Assembly: GCF_035989885.1 (NCBI RefSeq)
Contig: NZ_CP108518.1
Coordinates: 7,183,001 to 7,247,000, forward strand
Length of the DNA stretch: 64,000 nucleotides
Direction of reading: 5' to 3'
Origin: Streptomyces sp. NBC_01232
GTDB lineage: Bacteria > Actinomycetota > Actinomycetes > Streptomycetales > Streptomycetaceae
A program made the translations under genes and the position numbers. The notes under the pieces were generated by a model, which was not told the DNA's origin, made no database searches, and worked only from the letters and a program-made list of their open reading frames with translations. Shown here piece by piece: positions 45,415 to 53,625 of the stretch (the first letter of the stretch is position 1; the number at the start of each line of letters is the position of its first letter).

Positions 45415-46362
45415 TCACTCGGCCCGGTCCGTCGCAACGCGGTCGAACAGCGCGCCCACCTCCTTCCGGACGGGCGCACTGCGCAGGTACGGGGCGATGC
45501 CGTGATGGTTGTCGCTGTCGTTCGTGACCAGATGGTCCGTGACGAGGCCGGGCGGTCCGTACTCGGGCCGCAGCCAGTGGTCGAGGGCGACCAGGTCCCG
45601 CAGGTCGGAGACATTGCACCAGGCCGCCACACCCGCCGGGACCGCCGTCGGGAGCGCGAGCAGGTCCTGGACCTCGGTGATGCCGAGAGGAGCTCCCGCA
45701 CTGACGAGCAGGCTGACGTCCCGTCGCTCCTCGCGGAGCACTTCGTAGGCGATGACCGTGCCGAGGCTGTGCCCCAGCACGACGAGCGGCCCGTCGCCGA
45801 CACCGGCCAGCTCGCCGCGGACCACCTCGCGCATCGCCTCGCCGACTCCGCCGAAGAAGTACGCGTACACGTCCTCGAAGGTGGCCTTCACGAGCCGCTC
45901 GAAGAGGCGCGTGCGCAGGAACTGGGGGAGAGGAAGCGCCTTGGCGGGGTCCGACGAGGCCGGTGCGGGCACCGCGTCCTCGGCCCGGCCGAGGGTCTCC
46001 GCCGAGTACGTCATCTTCGCCAGCCAGTGCGCCAGTTTTTCGTCCCCGGCCCGGGCCGACGGTCTCCCGGGCCCGGGACCTGCCTTCCGGCGCGCCTCGC
46101 GGAGCGTGTGCTCGATGAACTCCTCCGGGGTCCGTGGCACCCGCCCGTCCGGGAACTCCCGGACGGGCGGCGGGCCGTCGGACAGGGGGTCCGGCCCGTC
46201 GTCGGGCAGGGGGGCGGCGTACCGGACCGGCGCCCAGTAGGCCATCCGCGACGCCGCGCCCATGTCCGTGCCGAACAGCGCCTCGTCCCACTGGGACTTG
46301 AGCAGTTCCTTGCGGACCTTGTTCCCGTTGCCGTGGATGTAGACGACGGTGGCGTCGCCCAT
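45415..46362 (-). CDS. Alpha/beta hydrolase (lipase-like) of the STAND cassette
   Basis: 315 residues, no signal peptide. N-terminal beta strand and oxyanion loop VVYIHGNGNK, nucleophile elbow VLGHSLGTVIAYE (S199), and a likely catalytic His in SDNHHGIAPYL near the C-terminus. The SLG elbow and the downstream DLVALDHWL segment resemble intracellular lipase/esterase effectors rather than metabolic esterases. The ATG (46362) begins one base before the end of the nuclease stop codon context (TGAGATG), so it is coupled to the nuclease gene, and the STAND gene starts 63 bases after its stop. Substrate (membrane lipid or small ester) is not known. Confidence 0.78.
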   Translation of the reverse strand: MGDATVVYIHGNGNKVRKELLKSQWDEALFGTDMGAASRMAYWAPVRYAAPLPDDGPDPLSDGPPPVREFPDGRVPRTPEEFIEHTLREARRKAGPGPGRPSARAGDEKLAHWLAKMTYSAETLGRAEDAVPAPASSDPAKALPLPQFLRTRLFERLVKATFEDVYAYFFGGVGEAMREVVRGELAGVGDGPLVVLGHSLGTVIAYEVLREERRDVSLLVSAGAPLGITEVQDLLALPTAVPAGVAAWCNVSDLRDLVALDHWLRPEYGPPGLVTDHLVTNDSDNHHGIAPYLRSAPVRKEVGALFDRVATDRAE

Positions 46363-46363
46363 C

Positions 46364-47254
46364 TCAGTCGCCCAGGACCACGTCTTCGAAGCTCTCCAGA
46401 CGCTTCCAGCGGTCCGCGGGTGCGCGGGTGGCGGGCATGAGGTCGGCGGCCGGCAGCGGGCCGAAGCCGAGGCCGGTGAGCTCGACGATGTCGGCGACCG
46501 GCACCTGGAACGTGCGGAACGGGCCGAGCGGCGGCGGATCGCCGGGCCCGGCCCCCGCCATCGCCCGCTCGCGGTCCCGGCTGAGGTCCGGGCTCTGGTC
46601 GAGGATGTACCCGGTCGAGGCCAGCCGGCCGCCCTGGACGAAGGCGGCCACCTTCCAGAACCGCAGCGGCACCTGGATGCCCCGGTAGGGCGGGTCGGAT
46701 TCGTGCAGGACGGGACCGGTGAAGACGGACAGCTTGCGGTCGAACCGGGCCGCGTGGTCCAGCAGATGGTTCTCCAGCCCCTGCCACAGCTCCTTGCCCT
46801 GGTTGAAGACGTCCTGCTGCGGGGCCGCGTTGGTGAAGTGGAAGGTGTCCGCGTTCGCGCGGTGGGCCTCGCCCGCGACACCCCAGACCGGGTCCAGGCG
46901 GCGGACCAGGTGCCCCCGGTCGAGGGAGTTGTCGCGGTAGATGTCGTTGCCGGCCTGCTGGGCCTCCGGTACGCGGGGGTCGAACACCCAGGCGTCGTCA
47001 CGGGGCACGTCCTCCATGAGCCGCTCGCCGTCGATGCAGACGGCGGTGGAGGCGGCCAGCCTGCGATCGGGGCGCAGGACGACGGTGAAGTGGGTGTACG
47101 GCAGGACCACGGTCTTGATCCCGGCCGCGGTCGGGAGGGGGAGCGGGACGACGGCGCCGAGGAAGGACTCGTCGTAGCCGGTGCGATCGGCGAGGGAGCC
47201 CTGCGGTGCTTCGGCGCCCGCAGCCCGGTCCGGCGGTGTGTCGATTGCGTTCAT
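46364..47254 (-). CDS. DNA/RNA non-specific endonuclease (EndoG/NucA family)
   Basis: 296 residues, no signal peptide, which is unusual for this family because most bacterial members are exported. The catalytic beta-beta-alpha-metal motif DRGH (112-115, in NSLDRGHLVRRLD) and the metal-binding segment FHFTNAAPQQDVFNQGKEL (N142, N151) are complete. It would cut nucleic acids without sequence preference using one Mg2+. It is the first gene of the minus-strand cassette, divergent from the metacaspase gene and coupled to the alpha/beta hydrolase. An intracellular nuclease of this type must be kept inactive until triggered, consistent with a suicide effector. Confidence 0.88.
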   Translation of the reverse strand: MNAIDTPPDRAAGAEAPQGSLADRTGYDESFLGAVVPLPLPTAAGIKTVVLPYTHFTVVLRPDRRLAASTAVCIDGERLMEDVPRDDAWVFDPRVPEAQQAGNDIYRDNSLDRGHLVRRLDPVWGVAGEAHRANADTFHFTNAAPQQDVFNQGKELWQGLENHLLDHAARFDRKLSVFTGPVLHESDPPYRGIQVPLRFWKVAAFVQGGRLASTGYILDQSPDLSRDRERAMAGAGPGDPPPLGPFRTFQVPVADIVELTGLGFGPLPAADLMPATRAPADRWKRLESFEDVVLGD

Positions 47255-47432
47255 ATCGTAGCAATACCGTGCGCAAGTGATCGTTTACGGTCCGATGTCA
47301 CGGGTCACCCGAAAGCGGCTCCCCCCGGCAGGCCCGATCGGGCGGCGTCCCCCACGCCCCGGTTCAGGCGGCGTCCTCCGCGGAACCCATGCTGTCGACC
47401 CCACCTGCCCGCCACGCCCCCGAGGAGTACCC
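47255..47432. promoter_or_regulatory. Divergent control region, nuclease cassette and metacaspase
   Basis: 178 bases between the nuclease start (minus strand) and the metacaspase start (plus strand). It should contain both promoters. The nuclease ATG has no evident ribosome site, whereas the metacaspase has GAGGAG (47422-47427). I saw no clear inverted repeat that would mark an operator. Confidence 0.4.
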
Positions 47433-48284
47433 GTGCCCACTGGCCTGTCCCTCCACATCGGTCTGAACAAGGTCGATCCCGCCGCGTACGACGGCTGGGA
47501 CGGCAAGCTCCTGGCCTGCGAGAACGACGCCCGCGACATGGCGGCGGTGGCCCGCGCCGGCGGGTTCGACGACACCGTGATCCTGACCGACGACGGCACG
47601 GTGGAGAACATCACCGGGGAACTGCGCAAGGCGGCCGGACGGCTCAAGAACGGGGACATCCTGCTCTTCACCTACTCGGGCCACGGCGGCCAGATGGACA
47701 ACGTCGGATCGGACGACGAGCCCGACCGGCTGGACGAGACGCTGGTGTTCTTCGACCGCCAGTTCATCGACGACGAGTTGTACAGGGAGTTCCGGCGGTT
47801 CGAGGAGGGAGTCAGGATCTTCGCCCTGCTCGACTGCTGCCACAGCGGCAGCGCCATCGAGTCCCTCCAGGGGCTGCTCACCCCGGAGGCACTGGAGTCG
47901 CAGTTCCAGACCCGCGACCCGGGCCAGGTGGAGGCGGCGTCCCGGCTGATGCCGCTGCTCAAGCAGCAGGAGATCTTCGCCCGGGACCGGGCGTTCTACG
48001 AGGGACTCCAACGCGAGCTCAAGAACGAAGACGGCCACAGCACGGCGCCCGGCGCCGTGCTCATCGGCGCCTGCCAGGACAACCAGGTGGCGTCCGACGG
48101 AAACGTGAACGGACTGTTCACCGCGAACCTTCTCAAGGTGTGGGGGAAGGGCGCCTTCCAGGGCGACTACCGCACCTTCCACCGCGACATCCAAAAGCGC
48201 ATGCCCGCCATCCAGAGCCCGAACTTCTACACGACGGGCAGCCCGGCGGACGGCTTCCTCAGGCAGAAGCCGTTCACGATCTGA
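47433..48284 (+). CDS. Metacaspase/orthocaspase (peptidase C14 family)
   Basis: 283-residue caspase-fold cysteine protease without signal peptide. The catalytic dyad is clear: H84 in FTYSGHGGQM and C136 in LLDCCHSGS, the standard metacaspase motifs. The N-terminus SLHIGLNKVDPAAYDGWDGKLLACENDARDM is the p20-like substrate-binding opening. The long insert (150-205) is charged and could be a linker cleaved during activation. GTG 47433 is supported by GAGGAG five bases upstream; the frame upstream is open but Pro/Arg-rich. Metacaspases cut after Arg or Lys. It is divergent from the nuclease-hydrolase-STAND-protease operon and likely part of the same system. Confidence 0.9.
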   Translation: MPTGLSLHIGLNKVDPAAYDGWDGKLLACENDARDMAAVARAGGFDDTVILTDDGTVENITGELRKAAGRLKNGDILLFTYSGHGGQMDNVGSDDEPDRLDETLVFFDRQFIDDELYREFRRFEEGVRIFALLDCCHSGSAIESLQGLLTPEALESQFQTRDPGQVEAASRLMPLLKQQEIFARDRAFYEGLQRELKNEDGHSTAPGAVLIGACQDNQVASDGNVNGLFTANLLKVWGKGAFQGDYRTFHRDIQKRMPAIQSPNFYTTGSPADGFLRQKPFTI

Positions 48285-48402
48285 CACCGGCTGCGGCACG
48301 GCCGCCCGGGAGCCGACGGACCCGCCGGTGGAAGCCGGCGGGTCCGTCGGTGTGCTCGGCGAGCCACTGCCGATGGCTCTGCGGCGGGAGGACGAGCAGT
48401 CC

Positions 48403-51264
48403 TCAACCGCGACCGCCCTCACCCTTCTTCGCCGTAGCCGGGCGCCAGGGCGCGAACGGGGTGGCCGTGCGCGGCAGGAGGGCCGCCAGTTCGGGGCAGT
48501 GCCGCACCACCACGCCGGCCATGCCGTTGCGCTCGATCCAGTCGATGCCCAAGGGGGTGTACACCTCGGGCCTGAAGTCGATCGTGAGGAAGCGGTCGCT
48601 CTGCAAACGGCGGGTCGCCATCAGGATGAAGATGCGGAAGGCGGTGTCGCTGAAGCCGAAGCCCTGCGGCGGGTTCTCGGCGAAGAGGCCCACCATGGTG
48701 TCGATCCGATCGACATCGCGGTAGACCTCCTTCAGGCGTGCGACCGTCTCCGCGTCGCTGGACACGTCCTCGAACCGCCGCACGCGCGGCTTGTGCAGAC
48801 CGGCCCGGAAGTCGTTGTAGCGCGGCACACCGCGGCGCCGGGTGCGTGCCAGGTCGACGACGGACAGGTCGATGATCTCCCCGTCCCGCTCGAACGCCCG
48901 CAGGGCGTGGGGATAGTTGTGCAGGGTGATCGCGCCGGGATGAGCGATGCCGAGCGAGTACAGGGAATTGGCCAGCCCGGTGGAGCGGATGAGCGCCTCC
49001 GCGGCCGGGCCCTGCACGTCGTTGAAGCCGAGGGTGTCCAGCCTCCCGCCGAGCCGGTGGTCCATGATCTCGAAGTCGTCGGGGAGCAGCGGGTGCATGC
49101 GGTAGACGGTGACGAAGTCCTCGGTGAGCGAGTACGGAGCGGCATGGTGGTCCGGCAGGGTCTCGGGGATGCCGGTCAGTGAATGCGCCTCGAAGAGCCA
49201 CAGTCCCAGCTGCTCGAGCCACTTGTTCGGCGGACCCTGCCAGTTGGTCTTCAGACCGACGTCGATCACTTCGGTGGCGAGGATCGCGGGGGTCCACTCC
49301 ACGGTGTGGATCTTCGCGATGAGAGCCGAGACGATCAGTCGCGCCGTGTGGTAGACGCGGTCCTCGGTCAGCTTCGGGTACTCGTGCCGCAGCGCCTCGC
49401 ACACGGCGTTGTGCTCGCGGGCGAAGAGGGTCTGCAAGGCGCTGAGGCCGTACCACCAGCTCTCCGCGAACCCGGTGAGCGGGAGGCCGCCCGGCCCGGC
49501 CGGCAGGTGGCCGTCCTCCAGACGCAGCGCCGCACCGCCGCCCGGCTCGCGCAGCGACCTTCCGGTGTCCTCGTCGCCACCGTAGATTTCGGAGCCGTCC
49601 CACCAGTGGGACGCCGCGTTGGCGAACAGCGTCGGCGGCCCGTTGCCGTCGGCCGGGTGCAGCCCCTCGTTCTCGGCGAAGCGCATGACGCCCTCGGGAC
49701 GTCCGCCCGGCGTGTTCTTCCACGTGACACCGGGAGGGAGCGGCACCTCGACGCTCTTCGTGCCGGTGGGGTAGCGCTTGTGGTTGACCCAGTCGTGCAC
49801 CTGGAACTGGATCCAGGCGGCGGCCAGGACGTTGAGGGAGCGTGCGGGGATGAAGACGTCGCGGTGCAGCAGCTCCCGGCTGACGGTGACCGGGTTCGGT
49901 ACGTCGAACAGCTCCGGCTGGTAGACCGGCGCGAGGTTGCGGCCGAAGGCGGACCCGACAGCGCCCATCCTCGGTGCGGACAGGTCGTTGTAGGTGCCGT
50001 CGTAGCTCCGCGCGAGCCGCATGTCTTCGTCGATGGGATCGGGTACGGGCTGGGTCCGGGGCGGAGCCTCGCGGATCTCGGTGTCGACCAGGTTGTCCTG
50101 GCGCAGCTTCTGCCGAAAGGCCAGGAGGTTCAGCAGACCGAGGCTCGTGGGCAGCCGGTGCCAGGGGACGAACCGGTTGAGGCCGCGGAAGGCGGCGCGC
50201 AACGGCACGCCCAGTACGGTGTTGCGCCGGGGCTCGACGGCGGCGAACCGGAGGCCCAGGCGGTGGGCGCTGCTCGCTTCGTAGGCGACCTTGCGCGCAC
50301 GGTTGAGGTTTCCGAGGGGCCGGAACTCCTCCGTCGTGTTCCACGGGTTGAAGGCGAGCTCGTCAACCCGTGCAGCTGCGGCGCGAGCCTCGGCGGAGCC
50401 AATGTCATGGCGCGGGACGGTCAGCGTTGCCACCCGCACCAGAGGCGTGTCCTCCACCTTCCACTCGGCCGCGCCGTCTTCGACGGGCGTCCGGCGGGCA
50501 TCCACGTAGCGCTGCACGTACAGCTCGAAGACGACGTCCGCCTCCTTCAGCCGACGAGCGAGTTCGTGCTGCAGGAAATCGGGGTCGGTGCCGGAGGGGG
50601 CGGGGGCCGGCGGAGCGCCGTCCGCGGGGCCCAGCTGATAGCGCACCGGACCGGCGTCACCCCACAGGATGGCGCCGCGGCTCCAGTACGTCTCCAGCGC
50701 CAGGCTGCGCACCGTACGGCTCGTACCCGCACGCACGTTGCGCCGCATGCGCGCGGCCGTGGACCATCCCACCGCGAGCGGCAGGGTGACGAACAGCGCG
50801 AGGGCCTTGCGCGGTGTCGAGTCGGCGCCCGCCATGGCTTTCGCGAATTCGACGAACTCGCGTGCGTTGCGCGCGTGCGAGACCGGATGGCTCGTCATCA
50901 GCAGGTCGTGTGCCTCGTCGGCTCCTGCCGCGATGCGCAGGGCGGCTCCCCGCAGATCGGGGGCGTGGTCAGGCTGGCGGGCGCCGTTCGCATTGGAGAG
51001 CCGCACGGTGACGGGGTACCGGGCACCGGGTTGGGCGAAGCCGGTCCGCAGGTCGGGGGGCAGGTCGCGGGCGAAGGTCAGACGGGCGTTCTCGACGCCC
51101 AGAACGGCCTTGGCGTGGAACGTACGCGCGAGGTCGGCGGCGCCACTGCGCTTCCTGGACTTGAGCTGGACCCGCATGAGCTCACGGGCGAGCCGCTCGA
51201 AGACGAGTCGTTCCGCCTCCGGGTTGCCGCCCACGTAGTGCTCGTACTGCCTGATCTCGGCCAT
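48403..51264 (-). CDS. Fusion of catalase-like domain and animal-type heme peroxidase
   Basis: 953 residues, no signal peptide. N-terminal part (about 25-345) is catalase-like: FHAKAVLGVENARLTFARDLP, YPVTVRLSNANGARQPDHAPDLRGAALRI (the catalase RxSN and D-RG region) and ending RARKVAYEASSAHR, where the Tyr fits the heme-ligand R-x3-Y pattern. C-terminal part (400-940) is an animal-type peroxidase/fatty-acid-dioxygenase domain: distal-His-type QFQVHDWVNHKRY, LFAREHNAVCEALRHEYP, TARLIVSALIAKIHTVEWTPAIL and YRMHPLLPDDFEI. This resembles allene-oxide-synthase plus dioxygenase fusions that turn polyunsaturated fatty acids into oxylipins. ATG 51264 has GAAGAGG upstream. The oxylipin role is inference. 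Confidence 0.8.
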   Translation of the reverse strand: MAEIRQYEHYVGGNPEAERLVFERLARELMRVQLKSRKRSGAADLARTFHAKAVLGVENARLTFARDLPPDLRTGFAQPGARYPVTVRLSNANGARQPDHAPDLRGAALRIAAGADEAHDLLMTSHPVSHARNAREFVEFAKAMAGADSTPRKALALFVTLPLAVGWSTAARMRRNVRAGTSRTVRSLALETYWSRGAILWGDAGPVRYQLGPADGAPPAPAPSGTDPDFLQHELARRLKEADVVFELYVQRYVDARRTPVEDGAAEWKVEDTPLVRVATLTVPRHDIGSAEARAAAARVDELAFNPWNTTEEFRPLGNLNRARKVAYEASSAHRLGLRFAAVEPRRNTVLGVPLRAAFRGLNRFVPWHRLPTSLGLLNLLAFRQKLRQDNLVDTEIREAPPRTQPVPDPIDEDMRLARSYDGTYNDLSAPRMGAVGSAFGRNLAPVYQPELFDVPNPVTVSRELLHRDVFIPARSLNVLAAAWIQFQVHDWVNHKRYPTGTKSVEVPLPPGVTWKNTPGGRPEGVMRFAENEGLHPADGNGPPTLFANAASHWWDGSEIYGGDEDTGRSLREPGGGAALRLEDGHLPAGPGGLPLTGFAESWWYGLSALQTLFAREHNAVCEALRHEYPKLTEDRVYHTARLIVSALIAKIHTVEWTPAILATEVIDVGLKTNWQGPPNKWLEQLGLWLFEAHSLTGIPETLPDHHAAPYSLTEDFVTVYRMHPLLPDDFEIMDHRLGGRLDTLGFNDVQGPAAEALIRSTGLANSLYSLGIAHPGAITLHNYPHALRAFERDGEIIDLSVVDLARTRRRGVPRYNDFRAGLHKPRVRRFEDVSSDAETVARLKEVYRDVDRIDTMVGLFAENPPQGFGFSDTAFRIFILMATRRLQSDRFLTIDFRPEVYTPLGIDWIERNGMAGVVVRHCPELAALLPRTATPFAPWRPATAKKGEGGRG

Positions 51265-51785
51265 GTGTGCCTCTTCGCCTGGGCGCGCCCCGCTGTCCGG
51301 ATGCGTTGCCGGCGGACGACGCGGTGACGCTGCACGGCTGCCCGGGACCGGGTCCGCGGGCACCTGGGTTACACACGGCAACCCTGACCCACAGGCGTGG
51401 CCTCGGCACGCGGAACAACGCAGACGGGTGGCGTCCGCTTCGAGCCCGGGCAGGGAACGGCCGCACCGGTTCTGCGGGCGCCGTGAGCGGTGACGCCCGC
51501 CCCGCCACTCCTACGGCCCACCGCAGGTGCGGGAGCGGGATGTGTCGAGTACTGGCAAACTGGTTCCGGAAGCCCGCACGGCAGAGTTGTCCGGCGCGTG
51601 CGAAGGCTTCTTCCCGCCACAGTGGGCCACACCGACCACAGCTCCTCGCCCGAGGCGTCATTCCCGGCATCCGGGGACGCTCGAGGCGCTCCGTCATGGG
51701 TGACTGCGCCGACACGGCCGCACCACGTGCCGCGTCGATACCGCAGTCCGACAACAAATGCGGGGGAGCGGACGAGGGAACGGCG
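51265..51785. promoter_or_regulatory. Divergent intergenic region, 0.5 kb
   Basis: 521 bases between the catalase/peroxidase fusion (minus) and the TPP enzyme (plus). The TPP frame is open throughout, with in-frame ATG at 51696 as an alternative start. However, residues encoded before 51786 show no conservation pattern expected of the TPP fold, so I treat this as spacer with promoters for both directions. No clear palindrome or RNA structure seen. Confidence 0.4.
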
Positions 51786-53492
51786 ATGAGGGTTTACGAG
51801 GCCATGGTCAAGGGCCTGGAAGACATCGGAGTACGGGCCGCTTTCGGCGGTGCCGGAGAGAACGCCGCCGGCCTGATGCTCGCGCTCAAGCACTCTCAGC
51901 AGATCAGGCCGGTCATCACACGGCATGAACAGGCCGCGTCCTTCATGGCGTGCGGCCACGCGATGTACACGAACGAACTGGGATTCTGCTTCGCGACGGC
52001 CGGGCCGGGTGCATTCAACCTGTTCTCCGGTCTGGCCGTGGCGATGTCCGACTCCTACCCCGTCCTCGCGGTCTCGGGATACGCCTCCAGGGCATGGCAG
52101 GGCTGGGGCTCCCTGAACGAGACCTCGGGCCTGAACGGGACGCCCGACTCCCGGGCCATGTTCGCCGCCACGACGAAGAAGTCCTTCTTGCTCACCGATG
52201 CCGCCGACACGTGTGACGTGCTCGAGGAAGCCGTCAACATCGCCTTCGAGGGAAGGCCCGGGCCGGTGCACATCCACGTGCCCGAGGACCTCACCCACCG
52301 CGGTGTCGAGGTGACGGGCTTCCGGCACATCCGGCTCCAAGTGGCCCCGGTCGTCCCGGATCCGGCCCGTGTGGAGGAGATCGCCTCGATGCTGGCCGAC
52401 GCCCTCGCACGGCGCAAGCGCATCGTGGCGCTCGTCGGGTTCGGCGCGATCCGCAGCGGAGCGGGAGCGGAGGTCCGCCGCTTCATCGAACGGTTCCAGA
52501 TCCCCCTGCTCACCACACTGGACGGCAAGGGCATCGTCTCCGAGGGGCACCCGCTCTCGGTGGGCGTCTTCGCGGACAGCGGGCACGCCAGCGCGTGGAA
52601 GGCGTTCCGCGAGGCCGATGTCGTTCTGTGCGTCGGCAACTCCCTCAATCAGCACGCCACCTTCAACTACCGCGAAGACCTCTTCGAGAACAAGGTGCTC
52701 GTCCATGTGAACATCTCGGAGACCGAGTTCCGCAAGGCCTACCGGCCCGACTACGCGCTGCTCTCCGACGCCCGCCTCGGGGTGGCCGCCCTCCACGAGG
52801 CACTCGACGGACGGGTCGGCGACGTCCCGGCGGCCGAGGTCGACGGCCGGGACTACGAAGCCCGTCACATCACGCACCTGACCGGAAAGATCCACCCGGG
52901 TGAGCTGGCCCAGACGATCGGCAGGATGCTGCCCCCAGGAGGTGTTCTGCTCGCCGACGCGGGAGCACATCTCGCCTGGCTGAGCTACTACGTCGAGCTG
53001 GAGGAGGGGCAGAACTTCCGCAAGGTCGGTTCCTTCGGCCCGATGGCCGGCCATGTCAACGGCGCCATCGGCATGAAGCTCGCACATCCGGAGCGGACCG
53101 TCGTCGTCGGGTGCGGTGACGGGTGCTACTCGTTGTCCGGTTTCGAGCTGATGACCGCCGTCGAGAACGACATCCCCGTCATCTGGATCATCTTCGACGA
53201 CCAGGAATTCAAGCTGATCAAACTGTTCCAGCTCGTCACCTACGGGGAGACGGGGCTCGTCGAGTTCCAGAACCCCGACTTCGCCGCGTACGCGCAGGCA
53301 TGCGGCGCCGAGGGCCACCGAGTCGAGACGCTGGAGGAGTTCGAGAAGGCGTTCCGTGAAGCGCTCGCCTCCGGCAGGCCCTCCCTCATCGACGCCCGGA
53401 TCACGCGATGGGCCGTCCCCCATTACAGCCCCTCGCCCGACGGCGTCATCGCCGGCCTCGTCGAGACCATCGAGGCACGCTTGCGCGGCTGA
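51786..53492 (+). CDS. Thiamine-diphosphate enzyme, acetolactate-synthase-like
   Basis: 568 residues of the AHAS/pyruvate-oxidase-type TPP family with the usual three domains. The TPP-activating Glu is E48 in TRHEQAASFMA; FATAGPGAFNLFSGLAVA and the central Rossmann domain follow; the C-terminal metal/TPP motif begins GCGDGCYSLSGFELMTAVEN. Where most members have NN after the 24-28 residue spacer, this one reads FDDQEF, a noticeable change of the Mg-ligand region. It condenses or decarboxylates a 2-oxo acid; lacking a small-subunit gene and leucine-pathway neighbours, it is not likely the housekeeping AHAS. It is followed on the same strand by a nitroreductase-like gene, suggesting a two-gene pathway. 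Confidence 0.82.
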   Translation: MRVYEAMVKGLEDIGVRAAFGGAGENAAGLMLALKHSQQIRPVITRHEQAASFMACGHAMYTNELGFCFATAGPGAFNLFSGLAVAMSDSYPVLAVSGYASRAWQGWGSLNETSGLNGTPDSRAMFAATTKKSFLLTDAADTCDVLEEAVNIAFEGRPGPVHIHVPEDLTHRGVEVTGFRHIRLQVAPVVPDPARVEEIASMLADALARRKRIVALVGFGAIRSGAGAEVRRFIERFQIPLLTTLDGKGIVSEGHPLSVGVFADSGHASAWKAFREADVVLCVGNSLNQHATFNYREDLFENKVLVHVNISETEFRKAYRPDYALLSDARLGVAALHEALDGRVGDVPAAEVDGRDYEARHITHLTGKIHPGELAQTIGRMLPPGGVLLADAGAHLAWLSYYVELEEGQNFRKVGSFGPMAGHVNGAIGMKLAHPERTVVVGCGDGCYSLSGFELMTAVENDIPVIWIIFDDQEFKLIKLFQLVTYGETGLVEFQNPDFAAYAQACGAEGHRVETLEEFEKAFREALASGRPSLIDARITRWAVPHYSPSPDGVIAGLVETIEARLRG

Positions 53493-53625
53493 CGGTGTCA
53501 GCGCTCCTGCTCTCCCCCCGGCGAGGCCCGCGCCCCCGGCGAACGGCACGGTGCGGGTGCGGTGCGATCCGTGGCACCGAGGCCGGGGAGGGCCAGCTCG
53601 TCCGGTCGCGCCGTGAAGGGACAGC

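Noticed and set aside
48403..51327. Plus-strand frame of 714 codons opposite the catalase/peroxidase fusion
   Set aside because: No motif; the minus-strand fusion has two recognisable heme-protein domains.
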